This document shows, piece by piece, positions 28,886-38,943 of a stretch of DNA of 64,000 nt; the first letter of the stretch is position 1; each line of letters opens with the position of its first letter. The stretch spans positions 18,803 through 82,802 of the forward strand of contig JACPYS010000040.1 of NCBI GenBank assembly GCA_016195915.1. The letters run 5' to 3'. Below the pieces are notes generated by a model. It did not search any database, had not been told where the DNA came from, and was given only the letters and a program-made list of their open reading frames with translations. This stretch comes from Betaproteobacteria bacterium (GTDB lineage Bacteria > Pseudomonadota > Gammaproteobacteria > Burkholderiales > SG8-39). A program made the translations under genes and the position numbers.

Positions 28886-30586
28886 ATGCGCATCTCCGTG
28901 CGAACTTACCTGCAGCAGGACCGCGAAACGCTCGAGCGCGCAGGGGTGCATCCCCTTCTTGCGCGCCTGTACGCCGCGCGACGGGTCAAGACCGCCGCCG
29001 AACTCGACACCGACGCAAAACACCTGATTCCTCCGGCGCAGTTGAAGAACTCCGGCGCCGCGGCGCGGCTGCTGGCCGATGCAATCGCCGCGCGCAAGCG
29101 ACTGCTCGTAGTTGCCGATTACGACTGCGACGGTGCCACCGCCTGCGCGGTTGCAGTCCGCGCACTCACCGAGTTCGGCGCGAAAGTCGACTTCCTCGTG
29201 CCAGACCGCTTCACCATGGGCTACGGCCTTTCGCCCGAGCTGGTCGAACTTGCCGCGCAGCGCGCTCCCGATCTGCTGATCACCGTGGACCATGGGATCG
29301 CGAGCGTCGCCGGGGTGGCGCGCGCGCGGGAACTGGGCATCGCCACGCTGATCACCGACCACCATCTGCCCGGCGCAGAGCTGCCGGCAGCCGATTGCAT
29401 CGTCAATCCGAACCAGCCGGGTTGCGAGTTTCCTTCGAAGAACCTCGCCGGAGTGGGTGTGATGTTTTATGTGCTGCTCGCGCTGCGCGCCGAACTGCGG
29501 GAGCGCGGCGCATTCGCGGGCAAAGAAGAGCCCAACCTCAAGTCCCTCACCGACCTCGTCGCGCTCGGTACCATCGCCGATGTGGTCCCGCTGGATGCGA
29601 ACAACCGCATCCTGGTCGCGCAAGGTCTCAAGCGCATCCGCGCTGGCCACGCCAAACCCGGCATTAACGCTCTGTTTGCCGCGGCGGGGCGCGATCCGCG
29701 AGTCGCGAGCGGTTTCGACCTGGGCTTCACCACCGGCCCGCGCTTGAATGCGGCCGGCCGGCTCGCCGACATGAGCCTCGGCGTCGAATGCCTCGTCACC
29801 GACGACCCGGCGCGAGCGGCGCAATGCGCACAGGAACTCGACCGGCTCAATCGCGAGCGGCGCAAGATCGAGGCCGGCATGCTCGAAGGCGCAACGGCCG
29901 CCATTGATGCGCTTCCCGACGCGGTCGGCGCAGCGATCGCACTCTACGACGCGGCGTGGCACCAGGGCGTGGTCGGCATCCTCGCCGCGCGGGTGCGCGA
30001 GCGCCTTCACCGGCCGGCGGTATGTTTCGCGCCGGCGGGCAGCGAAGTGGGGGTGCGCGTTTTGCGCGGCTCGGGCCGCTCGATCCCGGGACTGCACCTG
30101 CGCGATTGCCTCGATTTGGTCGCGAAGCGTGCGCCTGACCTGATCCGGCGTTTCGGCGGGCACGCGCAAGCCGCAGGGCTCACGATTGCGGAAGCGAACT
30201 TCGAGCGTTTCGCGCAAGGCTTCGAGCGCGCCGCTGCCGAACTCCTGCCGCCCGAGGCGCTCGCACGTGTGGTGGAAACCGACGGCGCTCTGGAGTCGGG
30301 ATATTTCACGCTCGACACCACGCGCATGCTCGAGGACCGGATCTGGGGCCAGGGCTTTCCCGCGCCGGTGTTCTGCGATACATTTGCAGTAGAAAACCAG
30401 CGCGTGGTCGGCGAGAAACACCTGAAACTGCGGCTCGAAAAGGATGGCCGGCGGCACGAAGCGATCCAGTTCAACGCGCTCGGGCCGCTTGCAGGAAAGA
30501 TTCGCGCCGCCTACCGATTGTCGATCAACGAATACAACGGCCTGAAAAGCGTCCAGCTCACCGTCGAGCATGCGGAGACGGCCTGA
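28886..30586 (+). CDS. recJ: Single-stranded-DNA-specific exonuclease RecJ
   Basis: A 566-residue RecJ. The DHH-family motifs are present: VVADYDCDGATACAVAVRAL (motif I-II), TVDHGIAS (motif III) and LITDHHLPGAELPAADCIVNPNQ (DHH). The DHHA1 domain has the Gly-rich FGGHAQAAGL. A C-terminal OB-like domain follows from about residue 460. RecJ degrades single-stranded DNA 5' to 3' in RecFOR recombination and mismatch or base-excision repair. Length and order (RpfE-like gene then recJ then prfB-lysS) are typical of Betaproteobacteria. Confidence 0.97.
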   Translation: MRISVRTYLQQDRETLERAGVHPLLARLYAARRVKTAAELDTDAKHLIPPAQLKNSGAAARLLADAIAARKRLLVVADYDCDGATACAVAVRALTEFGAKVDFLVPDRFTMGYGLSPELVELAAQRAPDLLITVDHGIASVAGVARARELGIATLITDHHLPGAELPAADCIVNPNQPGCEFPSKNLAGVGVMFYVLLALRAELRERGAFAGKEEPNLKSLTDLVALGTIADVVPLDANNRILVAQGLKRIRAGHAKPGINALFAAAGRDPRVASGFDLGFTTGPRLNAAGRLADMSLGVECLVTDDPARAAQCAQELDRLNRERRKIEAGMLEGATAAIDALPDAVGAAIALYDAAWHQGVVGILAARVRERLHRPAVCFAPAGSEVGVRVLRGSGRSIPGLHLRDCLDLVAKRAPDLIRRFGGHAQAAGLTIAEANFERFAQGFERAAAELLPPEALARVVETDGALESGYFTLDTTRMLEDRIWGQGFPAPVFCDTFAVENQRVVGEKHLKLRLEKDGRRHEAIQFNALGPLAGKIRAAYRLSINEYNGLKSVQLTVEHAETA

Positions 30587-30603
30587 CCCGAAAAAGAGAT
30601 CCC

Positions 30604-31452
30604 ATGATCCGAACCCTGTTTCTCGCGTTTGTCCTTTCGTTCACCGCGGTCGCCAATGCGCAGGTCCAGGTGAATGCCGGCCCCTACGTGCCCTCGCCCA
30701 ACAGCGTGGTGTCGGACATGCTCTCGCTCGCAGCCGTCGGCCCGGCAGATTTCGTCATCGACCTCGGCTCGGGCGACGGGCGCATCGTACTCACCGCCGC
30801 AAAGGTGTACGGCGCACGCGGCTTCGGCGTGGAGATCAAGGATGAGCTGGTGAAGCTCTCGAATGAAGCAGCGCAGAAGCAAGGCGTCGCGGAGCGGGTG
30901 AAATTCATCAAGCAGGATCTGTTCAAGACCGACATTTCGCAGGCGAGCGTGCTTACCATGTACCTGCTGCCCGACACGGTGAACATGCTGAGCGACAAGC
31001 TGCAGAAGGAACTCAAGCCCGGCACGCGCATCATCTCGCACGACTATCCGCTCTCGGGCTGGCTGCCCGAGAAGTATGAGCAGTTCGACCTCGCCGACAA
31101 GGTGCAGATCAGCGGGGTGACCACCACCATCATCTACCTGTACGTCGTACCCGCGCAGGTCGCCGGTCGCTGGAGCGCGACGTTGCCGGCAAGCGTGGCG
31201 AAAGGCGCGGCCACGCTGGAGATCAAACAGCAGCTGCAGAAGGTCTCGGGCAACCTGACGCTGGGCGTGCGCGAGGTGCCGCTCCAGGAAATGAAACTGG
31301 TTGGCGATCGCATCAGCTTCTCGATGCCCGGCGAGCGCGGCGCCAGGCCGCACGCGTTCACGGGCCAGGTGAAGGGCGGCGCCATCGAAGGCCTGGTCGA
31401 GAGCGCCGGGGTCAAGACGCCCTGGTCGGCGAAACTCGCGCCGAAGTCATAG
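30604..31452 (+). CDS. Class I SAM-dependent methyltransferase with signal peptide
   Basis: A 282-residue protein. The first 21 residues ([18 protein letters not shown] before QVQV) form a clean Sec signal peptide. The next part is a Rossmann methyltransferase: motif [17 protein letters not shown], an acidic residue in [18 protein letters not shown] and [12 protein letters not shown]. The last 100 residues are a beta-rich extension. SAM is not known to be available in the periplasm, so either export fails, the protein binds something else, or it acts before export. It lies between recJ and a KTSC gene. Confidence 0.75.
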   Translation: MIRTLFLAFVLSFTAVANAQVQVNAGPYVPSPNSVVSDMLSLAAVGPADFVIDLGSGDGRIVLTAAKVYGARGFGVEIKDELVKLSNEAAQKQGVAERVKFIKQDLFKTDISQASVLTMYLLPDTVNMLSDKLQKELKPGTRIISHDYPLSGWLPEKYEQFDLADKVQISGVTTTIIYLYVVPAQVAGRWSATLPASVAKGAATLEIKQQLQKVSGNLTLGVREVPLQEMKLVGDRISFSMPGERGARPHAFTGQVKGGAIEGLVESAGVKTPWSAKLAPKS

Positions 31453-31456
31453 GGCC

Positions 31457-31666
31457 ATGCAGCGCAAGCGTGTCAACTCCTCGCGCCTCCGTTCGGTGGG
31501 CTACGACGAGCGTTCCGAGACGCTCGAAGTCGAGATGTCGAACGGAACCATCTATCAGTACAGCAAGGTCTCGCCCGAGGTACACCGCCGCTTCATGGCC
31601 GCGCCCAATCCGACCACCTACTTCGACGACAAGATCGCCGAGGAATACTCGTCCAAGCGCGTATAA
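31457..31666 (+). CDS. KTSC-domain small protein
   Basis: A 69-residue protein that is one KTSC domain: [34 protein letters not shown] (seen as [10 protein letters not shown] and [16 protein letters not shown]), ending with [19 protein letters not shown]. The domain is small, beta-rich and of unknown function, and is sometimes found joined to or beside lysyl-tRNA synthetase genes. Here it is two genes upstream of lysS, which fits that association. It starts four bases after the methyltransferase stop. Confidence 0.82.
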   Translation: MQRKRVNSSRLRSVGYDERSETLEVEMSNGTIYQYSKVSPEVHRRFMAAPNPTTYFDDKIAEEYSSKRV

Positions 31667-31687
31667 TCGCGCGCTTTGGATCGCGCC

Positions 31688-32792
31688 ATGGAAGCAGAAC
31701 GCATCAATCTCATCGCCTCTACGCTCTCCGACCTCGCTGCCCGGTCGGCCGAGCTGCGGAGGTATCTTTGACTTCGACGGCAAGAAGAAGCGCCTCGCGG
31801 AAGTCGTAACCGCCCTGGAAGACCCCGGCGTCTGGTCCGACGCGAGGCGCGCGCAGGATCTCGGGCGCGAGAAAAAGCAGCTCGAATCCGTGGTCGCCAG
31901 GCTCTCCGATGCCGGAACACGCCTCGGCGACGCGCAGGAACTGTTCGCGCTCGCGCGCGCCGATAACGACGACGAGACCCTGAATTCGATCGAGTCCGAG
32001 ACCGCGCAACTGCGCGCGTTGGTGGAGGCGCTCGAATTCCAGCGCATGTTCTCGAACCCGCTCGACCCGAACAGCTGCTTCGTGGACATCCAGGCCGGCT
32101 CGGGCGGCACCGAAGCGCAGGACTGGGCGGCGATGCTCGAGCGCATGTACCTCCGGTACTGCGACAGGAAGGCCTTCAAGGTCGAACTGCTGGAGCAATC
32201 CGACGGCGAGGTCGCGGGCATCAAGAGCGCGACCATCAAGGTCGAAGGCGATTATGCCTACGGCCACCTGCGCACCGAGATCGGCGTGCACCGCCTGGTG
32301 AGGAAGAGCCCGTTCGACTCGAACGCGCGCCGCCACACCTCGTTCGCCAGCGTGTTCGTCTACCCCGAGGTCGACGACACGATCGAGGTCGAAATCAACC
32401 CCGCGGACCTGCGCGTCGACGTCTACCGCGCCTCGGGCGCCGGCGGGCAGCACGTCAACAAGACCGAGTCCGCGGTGCGCATCACCCACCTGCCGACCAA
32501 TATCGTGGTGCAGAGCCAGAGCGACCGTTCGCAGCACCGTAACCGCGCCGCGTGCATGACGATGCTCAAGTCGCGCCTGTACGAACTCGAGATACGCAAG
32601 CGCATGGCGGAACAGACCAAGCTGGAGGATTCCAAGACCGACATCGGCTGGGGCCACCAGATCCGCTCCTACGTGCTCGACCAGTCGCGCATCAAGGATT
32701 TGCGCACCGGGGTGGAGATCGGCAATACGCAGGCGGTGCTCGACGGAGACCTCGACGATTTCATCAGCGCCAGCCTGAAGCAGGGAGTGTGA
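31688..32792 (+). CDS. prfB: Peptide chain release factor 2 (programmed +1 frameshift)
   Basis: RF2, read as 31688..31768 joined to 31770..32792, giving 367 residues. The first 27 codons ([20 protein letters not shown]...RYL) end at an in-frame TGA (31769-31771). Shifting one base forward after CTT continues into [12 protein letters not shown]. The tripeptide anticodon is in [15 protein letters not shown] (SPF), and the peptidyl-hydrolysis motif is [14 protein letters not shown] (GGQ). RF2 terminates at UAA and UGA and regulates itself through the frameshift. lysS follows by two bases, the usual prfB-lysS operon. Confidence 0.97.
31758..31772 (+). promoter_or_regulatory. prfB programmed frameshift signal
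   Basis: The sequence GGAGGTATCTTTGAC contains an internal Shine-Dalgarno (GGAGG, 31758-31762), a three-base spacer and the slippery CTT followed by TGA C. This is the classical RF2 autoregulatory site: when RF2 is scarce, slow termination at UGA lets tRNA-Leu slip one base forward. The arrangement matches the E. coli site base for base around CTTTGAC. Confidence 0.95.
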
Positions 32793-32794
32793 CC

Positions 32795-34300
32795 ATGGCC
32801 GACCAGACGCAGCAGCCACAGGACGAGAACAAGCTGATCGACGAGCGGCGAGCGAAGCTCGCCCGGCTGCGCGAGGCGGGCATCGCATTCCCGAACGACT
32901 TCAGCCGCACCCACGTGATGGCGGACCTCGTGCGCGAATTCGGCGCGCTCGACAAGCCCGCGCTCGAGGCGAAGCAGCTGCCGCCCGTCGCCGTCGCGGG
33001 CCGCATGATGCTCAAGCGGGTGATGGGCAAGGCGAGTTTCGCCACGCTGCAGGACGGCTCGGGCCGCATCCAGCTCTACGCCTCGAACGATGTCACCGGA
33101 GCCGAGGCGCACGAAGCGTTCAAGCACTGGGACCTTGGTGATATCGTCGCGGTGAGCGGAACGCTGTTCAAGACCAACAAGGGTGAACTGACCGTGCACG
33201 CGGGCGAACTGCGCCTGCTCGCGAAGGCGCTGCGCCCGCTGCCGGAGAAGTTCCACGGACTGGCCGACCAGGAGATGCGCTACCGCAGGCGTTATCTCGA
33301 CCTGATCGTCAACGACTCATCGCGCGGCGTGTTCGAGACGCGCTCGAAGGTGGTGCAGGCGCTGCGCGAATCGATGACCTCCGAGGGCTATCTCGAAGTC
33401 GAGACGCCGATGATGCATCCGATTCCCGGCGGCGCGGCGGCGCGGCCGTTCGCCACCCACCACAATGCGCTCGACATGCGGCTTTACCTGCGCATCGCGC
33501 CGGAGCTGTACCTCAAGCGGCTGGTGGTCGGTGGGATCGAGCGCGTGTTCGAGATCAACCGCAACTTCAGGAACGAAGGCATCTCCACGCGCCACAACCC
33601 GGAATTCACGATGATGGAGTGGTACTGCGCGTACGAAACCTTCGAGTACATGATCGCGCATACCGAGCGGCTGGTGCGGCACGCAGCACGCTCGGCGCTC
33701 GGCGCGGAAACGGTGACCTACCAGGGCCGGCCGCTCGATTTCGGAAAACCCTTTGCACGATTGCCGATTCCCGACGCGATCCGGACGTTCGGCGGCGGCG
33801 CGTACGCAACCGCCGACCTGCGCGACCGCGCGGTGCTCGCGCGCTCGTTGAAATCGCTCGGCGTGGAATTCACCGATGCGCAGGGCTGGGGCTCGCTGCA
33901 GCTGATGCTGTTCGAGACGCTCGCCGAGAAACACCTCATCGAGCCGACCTTCGTGCTCGGTTATCCGGCGGAGGTCTCGCCGCTCGCGCGACGCAGCGAC
34001 ACCGACGGCGAACTCACCGACCGGTTCGAACTGTTCATCGATGCGAAGGAAATCGCCAACGGTTTTTCCGAGCTCAACGATCCCGAGGACCAGGCCGCGC
34101 GCTTTCTCGAGCAGGCGAAGATGAAGGACGCCGGGGACCAGGAAGCGATGTTCTACGATGCCGACTACATCCGCGCGCTCGAGTACGGTCTACCTCCGAC
34201 CGCCGGCGCCGGGCTCGGCATCGACCGGCTGGTGATGCTGCTGACCGACTCGCCTTCGATCCGCGACGTGATTCTGTTCCCGCACCTGCGGCCGGAGTAG
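32795..34300 (+). CDS. lysS: Lysine--tRNA ligase (class II)
   Basis: A 501-residue LysRS-II. The OB-fold anticodon domain spans about residues 60-145 ([29 protein letters not shown] in parts). The class II core has motif 1 near [21 protein letters not shown], motif 2 [26 protein letters not shown] and motif 3 [23 protein letters not shown], each seen in part. It charges tRNA-Lys. The start MADQTQQ is two bases after the prfB stop. Length is normal. Confidence 0.97.
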   Translation: MADQTQQPQDENKLIDERRAKLARLREAGIAFPNDFSRTHVMADLVREFGALDKPALEAKQLPPVAVAGRMMLKRVMGKASFATLQDGSGRIQLYASNDVTGAEAHEAFKHWDLGDIVAVSGTLFKTNKGELTVHAGELRLLAKALRPLPEKFHGLADQEMRYRRRYLDLIVNDSSRGVFETRSKVVQALRESMTSEGYLEVETPMMHPIPGGAAARPFATHHNALDMRLYLRIAPELYLKRLVVGGIERVFEINRNFRNEGISTRHNPEFTMMEWYCAYETFEYMIAHTERLVRHAARSALGAETVTYQGRPLDFGKPFARLPIPDAIRTFGGGAYATADLRDRAVLARSLKSLGVEFTDAQGWGSLQLMLFETLAEKHLIEPTFVLGYPAEVSPLARRSDTDGELTDRFELFIDAKEIANGFSELNDPEDQAARFLEQAKMKDAGDQEAMFYDADYIRALEYGLPPTAGAGLGIDRLVMLLTDSPSIRDVILFPHLRPE

Positions 34301-34325
34301 CAACACCCAGGCGACGAGCGCGTCG

Positions 34326-35591
34326 TCAGGGTCCTGCGGCGTGGCCAGTGTCGTGTGCCGCGCCGTGCTCGGCCGGCGAGCTGCCTGCGATCACACCGAG
34401 TTCGCGCAGCTTTTGAATCTGCGCGGCATCGAAGCCGGCCTCCTGCAGCAGTGCCTCGTTGTGCTCGCCCATGCGCGGCGCGGCGCGCTGCGGCAACTCG
34501 ACGCCCGGCACGCGGATCGGGCTCGCGATCATGCGCGCGGCACGGCCGTCGGGGTAGGCGTAGCCGAGCACGCTCTCGCGTTCGTGCACGAACGGGTTCT
34601 CCAGCGCCTGCGCGATATCGAACACCGGCGATACCGGAACCTTTCCCGCCAGCCTCCCGATCCACACGGCAGTGGGGTGCTGCATCAACGCATCGTCGAG
34701 CAGGCACGTCACGCGATCGCGGTTGCGCAGCCGCGCCGGGAATCCCGCGAGTTCGGGGTCGTCGATCCATTCCGGGTGGCCGAGTTCGCGCGCGAGCAGC
34801 GGCCAGAACTTCTCCTTGTTGCACATGATGAACAGCCAGCCGTCCTGCGTGCGATACAGCTGGCTGGGCACCAGGCTCGGATGGCCGCTGCGTGCCGTCC
34901 GTCCGGTCACCGTGCCCGCATTCAGGTACCAGGTACCGGGGTAGTTGAGGTTGTGCAGGGCGACGTCGAACAGCGACGTGTCGATGTCCATTCCGATTCC
35001 CGTTTCGCCCGCCTTGATCACGCCGGCAAGCAGGCCGAAAGCGGATGCAAGGCCGGTCATCAAATCGACGATCGAAAGGCCGTAACGCGTGGGAGGCCCG
35101 TCAGGTTCGCCGGTCAGCATGAGATGCCCGGCCTCGGCCTGCATCAGGTAATCGTATCCCGGCCACGCGGTGCGTGATCCGGCCCGGCCGTAGGCCGAAA
35201 GGTGCGTGCAGACGATGCGCGGGTTGTGTTGCTTCAGGTCCGCGTAGGTCAGGCCCAGCTTGACCGGCAGGTCGCCGCGCAGGTTGTCGAGCACCGCGTC
35301 CACCTTTGCGACCATTGCATGAAACACCGCCTTGCCCTGGGGATGTTTCAGGTCGAGCGTCAGGCTCTTCTTGTTGCGGTTGAAGGTCTGGAAGAATTGG
35401 CTGTCTTCCTCGCCGAAGAAATACGGGCCCACCTGACGGCCGACATCGCCGCCATCCCTGTGGTTCTCGATCTTGATGACCTCGGCGCCGAGGTCGGCGA
35501 GGTAGGACGTGCCGAAGGGCCCGGCACCGTACTGCTCTACCGCAAGCACGCGCAGGCCGGACAGGGGAAGCTTCGAGGAGGCGTCGGTCAT
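34326..35591 (-). CDS. CaiB/BaiF-family CoA transferase
   Basis: A 421-residue class III CoA transferase. LSGLRVLAVEQYGAGPFGTSYLADLGAEVIKIEN (read as LRVLAVEQ and YLADLGAEVIKIE) opens the fold. The catalytic Asp is in YGLSIVDLMTGLASA (about residue 169), and the NRNKKSLTLDL and AYGRAGS segments are typical. It moves CoA between carboxylates, for example succinyl-CoA to itaconate, mesaconate or citramalate. It is the last gene of the leftward arm of a GntR-controlled locus, six bases after MmgE/PrpD. Confidence 0.9.
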   Translation of the reverse strand: MTDASSKLPLSGLRVLAVEQYGAGPFGTSYLADLGAEVIKIENHRDGGDVGRQVGPYFFGEEDSQFFQTFNRNKKSLTLDLKHPQGKAVFHAMVAKVDAVLDNLRGDLPVKLGLTYADLKQHNPRIVCTHLSAYGRAGSRTAWPGYDYLMQAEAGHLMLTGEPDGPPTRYGLSIVDLMTGLASAFGLLAGVIKAGETGIGMDIDTSLFDVALHNLNYPGTWYLNAGTVTGRTARSGHPSLVPSQLYRTQDGWLFIMCNKEKFWPLLARELGHPEWIDDPELAGFPARLRNRDRVTCLLDDALMQHPTAVWIGRLAGKVPVSPVFDIAQALENPFVHERESVLGYAYPDGRAARMIASPIRVPGVELPQRAAPRMGEHNEALLQEAGFDAAQIQKLRELGVIAGSSPAEHGAAHDTGHAAGP

Positions 35592-35597
35592 GGCGGG

Positions 35598-37052
35598 TCA
35601 GTGGGCTGGATCATGCGCGAGCAGGGTTTCCAGCGTCTGCAGGTTCGCGAGCTGATCGAGCGCAAGCACCTGCTCGCACACCGCCTGCGCATGGGCGGGC
35701 GGAAAATACAAGGCGGCGTTTTCGAAAAACTTGGCGCGCACTTCGTCGTTGGTGAGCGGTCGCTCGGCGTGGCCGCGGTTGACGGCCTCGCGATGGCGCA
35801 GCGTGCGCCCGTCGTCGAGTGTGACGCGCACTTCGCCGGTGTAGTGCAGCGGGAAGGTCGAATCGGGGTCCTCCAGGTAATCGATGCGGTCCATCAGCGC
35901 CAACGCGTGGGCGTCGCCATAGGCTTCCGGAGTCAGTTCTTTCAGGCCGAGACGACCGCGCAGCAGACCGCTCGCGACCGCGTAAGGCAAGCTGAACTTC
36001 GCGTCGTAGTCGCTGACCGGCCGGCGCTTCTTGGCCACCGGCTCGCACACCGCTGGTATCACCGCCGCCGGAACCAGCACCTGGACCGACCGGATGCGCT
36101 GCGGATCCAGCCCGGAGCGATGCAGCGCGATTGCCGCATCGGCGCTCGCGTGTACGAAGTGGCACATCGGGAAGGGTTTGACGGCGACGTTCTCGAGTTC
36201 CCATCGCGTCGCCGTGCCGTCGGAGCCCAGCCCCGCGGTGGCGAGCGTCAGGTCGACGTTCCGATACTCTGCCTCGCCGAGATAGCAGCGGTAGAAGCCG
36301 TAGCGCCCTTCGTACGGCGCCTGCGGTGCCACGATGCCGTTGGCGGCGAAGGTCGCCGCGGTAATCGCGGCCTGCGCTGCCCAACCCGGGTGCATGCGCT
36401 TGGTCCAGGCGCCATCCTCGATGAACTGCAGGCTGCCGCTTGCCATGGATAGCGCAATCCCCTGCGCGTGCACCAGTTGGGTGATGTCGAGGCCGAGCAG
36501 GCGGCCGGCAGCCAGCGTGCTCGCAAATGCGCCGACGACACCCGTGGGATGGAAGCCATGCGCGTGGAACCCGCCGCGCGCTGCGCTCGCGATGCGAGCT
36601 CCCGCCTCGAGCGCCGCAATGTACGCGGCAAGCATGTCGGCTCCGCTCGCGCGGCGCTCGCCGGCAAGCGCATACACCGTAGGCAGCACGCTGACGCTGA
36701 GATGAATGATCCCCGTCATGTGCGTGTCGTCGTAATCGAGCCCGTGCGCCAGCACGCCGTTCAGCAGCGCCGCATCGCGCAAGGGCAGGCGCTGCGCGAA
36801 ACCGAATACGCCCCGCCCGCCCTGCGCAGATCCTTCCGAACCCGCCAGTGCGTGGACCGATTGTACGAATTTCAGCGCGAACGGCTCCCTGCGTGCGGCG
36901 AGCGCGCAGCCGATCGCATCGAGCATCAGGTGTCGGGCACGCAGGTTGACCGCCGCCGGCACCTGCTCGAGGCGCATGCCGTGCACGAAACCCGACAGCG
37001 TGCGCGCGGTACTGTCAACCGCGGTGTGGGCAACGGCAACCGGGTCGTTCAT
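35598..37052 (-). CDS. MmgE/PrpD-family protein
   Basis: A 484-residue protein of the MmgE/PrpD/IDS-epimerase family, which contains 2-methylcitrate dehydratase, cis-aconitate decarboxylase (itaconate synthesis) and iminodisuccinate epimerase. Recognisable parts are DAIGCALAARREP, AAALLNGVLAHGLDYDDTH-like LLNGVLAHGLDYDDTHMTG, HPTGVVGAFASTLAAGRLLG and MHPGWAAQAAI. Its ATG shares one base with the stop of the upstream Bug gene. The reaction is not readable, but neighbours point to a branched C5-C7 di- or tricarboxylate. Confidence 0.88.
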   Translation of the reverse strand: MNDPVAVAHTAVDSTARTLSGFVHGMRLEQVPAAVNLRARHLMLDAIGCALAARREPFALKFVQSVHALAGSEGSAQGGRGVFGFAQRLPLRDAALLNGVLAHGLDYDDTHMTGIIHLSVSVLPTVYALAGERRASGADMLAAYIAALEAGARIASAARGGFHAHGFHPTGVVGAFASTLAAGRLLGLDITQLVHAQGIALSMASGSLQFIEDGAWTKRMHPGWAAQAAITAATFAANGIVAPQAPYEGRYGFYRCYLGEAEYRNVDLTLATAGLGSDGTATRWELENVAVKPFPMCHFVHASADAAIALHRSGLDPQRIRSVQVLVPAAVIPAVCEPVAKKRRPVSDYDAKFSLPYAVASGLLRGRLGLKELTPEAYGDAHALALMDRIDYLEDPDSTFPLHYTGEVRVTLDDGRTLRHREAVNRGHAERPLTNDEVRAKFFENAALYFPPAHAQAVCEQVLALDQLANLQTLETLLAHDPAH

Positions 37053-38023
37053 CAATCGACCTTCGCACCGGAAAACTTGACGGCCCTGGTCCATTTCGCG
37101 ACTTCGGACCTGATATACGCGCCGAGTTCCTCAGGGCTCATCACCATCGGCTCGACGCCCTGCGTGAGAAACTGCTCGCGCACATCCTTGCTGTTGAGCG
37201 CCTTGTTGACCTCGGTATTGAGCCTGGCGACGATCGGCGCCGGCGTCCGCGCGGGCGCCACGATCGCGATCCAGGGCACGCCGCTGAAGCCCGGATAGCC
37301 GAGTTCCGCGATCGTAGGCAGTTCGGGAGCGGCGCCGATGCGGCTCGAGCTGCTGACGGCGAGCGCCCGCAGCCGGCCCTGCTTGATGAACGGCAGTACC
37401 GCGACCGAGGTTTCGAACATCACGTCGACCTGCCCGGCGATCAAGTCCGTCACCGCCGGAGGGCCGCCCTTGTAGGGCACGTGCGTCATGTCGATTTCGG
37501 ACACACCCCGGAACATTTCCATGACCAGGTGGTTGGTGACACCACTGCCGCCGGACGCGTAGTTGATGGTCTTCGGCTTCGCCTTTGCCATCGCGACGAG
37601 TTCCTTGACGCTGCTTGCCGGAAAGTTCGGGTTCACGACCAGGACGAGCGGCACGATCGCGATCCCGGCGACCGGAGCGAAGTCCTTGATCGGGTCGTAC
37701 GGCAGCTTGCTGTAGAGCCCCGGGTTCACCGCCAACGGGCCGCTCGAACTCACCAGCAGCGTATAGCCGTCGGGCAGCGCGCTCATCGCCGACTGCGTGG
37801 CGATGATGCCTGCAGCGCCCGGCCGGTTTTCGACGACGAACTGCTGGCCAAGGGACTGGCTCAGCCGTAACGCGATCGCCCGCCCCAAGGTATCGGTCGC
37901 CTGGCCGGGCGGGAAGCCGATCAGCATGCGCACCGCCTTGTTCGGATAGTCGGATTGGGCGCAGACGGGGTGCACGGACAGGGCGAGCAGCAGCATCGCG
38001 GCGAAACGGCGGATTGGGTTCAT
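37052..38023 (-). CDS. Bug/TctC-family periplasmic binding protein (2)
   Basis: A 323-residue exported binding protein. The start MNPIRRFAAMLLLALSVHPVCAQ gives a standard signal peptide (cleavage before QSDYPN). Bug motifs: YPNKAVRMLIGFPPGQATD, VVENRPGAAGIIA, DGYTLLVSS, PYDPIKDFAPV and VPYKGGPPAVTDLIAGQVD. It is first in the leftward arm, with a promoter and operator directly upstream, and probably captures the substrate that the CoA transferase activates. No membrane TctA/B partner is near. Earlier in-frame starts lie across the promoter and are rejected. Confidence 0.92.
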   Translation of the reverse strand: MNPIRRFAAMLLLALSVHPVCAQSDYPNKAVRMLIGFPPGQATDTLGRAIALRLSQSLGQQFVVENRPGAAGIIATQSAMSALPDGYTLLVSSSGPLAVNPGLYSKLPYDPIKDFAPVAGIAIVPLVLVVNPNFPASSVKELVAMAKAKPKTINYASGGSGVTNHLVMEMFRGVSEIDMTHVPYKGGPPAVTDLIAGQVDVMFETSVAVLPFIKQGRLRALAVSSSSRIGAAPELPTIAELGYPGFSGVPWIAIVAPARTPAPIVARLNTEVNKALNSKDVREQFLTQGVEPMVMSPEELGAYIRSEVAKWTRAVKFSGAKVD

Positions 38024-38032
38024 CGGAGGCCC

Positions 38033-38080
38033 TATTTGTACGGACAATAACAATTTAAGCCCGGACCCACGCGCTGTCAA
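38033..38080 (-). promoter_or_regulatory. Leftward promoter with GntR-type dyad
   Basis: On the minus strand TTGACA (38080-38075) and TAAATT (38057-38052) are 17 bases apart. At the expected transcription start lies TATTTGTACGGACAATA (38033-38049, plus strand), an imperfect dyad whose centre TGTACGGACA differs by one base from TGTCCGGACA in the palindrome at 38969. It would let the adjacent GntR protein control the Bug-MmgE-CaiB arm. Confidence 0.6.
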
Positions 38081-38106
38081 GTGGAAACTGCGGGAAACTG
38101 CGATCG

Positions 38107-38910
38107 CTACTTGCGCAACTGCATGTGGTAGGTGAAGCGCTCGCTGGGGTGGACGTTGTCGGCCACCTCGAGCAGCTTACCGTCGCCGCTGTAGTAGCGG
38201 CGCACGATGCGCAGCGCGGGCGCGCCGGCCGTGGCGCCCAGGTTGGCGGCGTCGCCGGCATCGAGCACCACGCCCTGCAGGTCCTGCTCGACGCGCTCGA
38301 TCGGAATCCGGTACTCGCGCTCGATCAACGCGTACACCGCGGTCTTGCGTTCGCGCAGCTTCGCCTCGATGCCCTTGAGGACCGGATTCAGGTAGAGCCG
38401 CGTCAGGCAAAACGGGCGGGCAGCCTTGCCGTTGATCTTTGCGTCGGTCGCGCCCTGGTAGCGGATGCCCACCGCGTAGATCCACTCCGCCCCCGCCTCG
38501 GCACCGAACTCGCGCGCCTGCGCCTTGCTAAGCGCCACGCGGCCTACGTAGACCAGGCGCAACTCGGTGTCCTGAGCATACTGCGACAAGTCTCGCAAGG
38601 AGGCGGCATCGTGGCTGTAGCGCGCATCGTCCGGCGTGGCGACAACCACGGTACCGACACGCTGGCGTCGCGTGACCAGCCCGGCCGACGACAGCACGCG
38701 CACCGCGCCCCGCGCGGTGAAGCGGCTGATGCCGAATTTTTCGCACAGCTCGAGTTCGGTCGGCAGCCGCGCGCCGAGCGGATAGGTTCCGTTGGCGATG
38801 CCGCGCTTGAGCTCACGCGCGATCTGCAGATAGCGCGGCTGGGCGTTGGCTGACGCCTGCTTCACAGGAGCGCGGCGCTTGGCTGCGCTGCGTTTGCGGG
38901 TTGCGTTCAC
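38107..38910 (-). CDS. GntR-family regulator, HutC/UTRA subfamily
   Basis: A 267-residue regulator. The basic N-terminus is followed by a winged helix-turn-helix (LQIARELKRGIANGTYPLGARLPTELELCEKFGISRFTARGAVRVLSSAGLVTRRQRVGTVV, seen as GARLPTELELCEKFGISRFT and LVTRRQRVGT). From about residue 110 a UTRA ligand domain follows (VGIRYQGATD, VYALIEREYRIPIERVEQDLQG in parts, APALRIVRRYYSGDGKLLEVADN). It lies between two catabolic arms with matching operators, so it is probably their repressor, released by the substrate or its CoA ester. Confidence 0.9.
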   Translation of the reverse strand: MNATRKRSAAKRRAPVKQASANAQPRYLQIARELKRGIANGTYPLGARLPTELELCEKFGISRFTARGAVRVLSSAGLVTRRQRVGTVVVATPDDARYSHDAASLRDLSQYAQDTELRLVYVGRVALSKAQAREFGAEAGAEWIYAVGIRYQGATDAKINGKAARPFCLTRLYLNPVLKGIEAKLRERKTAVYALIEREYRIPIERVEQDLQGVVLDAGDAANLGATAGAPALRIVRRYYSGDGKLLEVADNVHPSERFTYHMQLRK

Positions 38911-38943
38911 GGCAGGAGTTTCAACCCGGAGTCCACATCTCGA

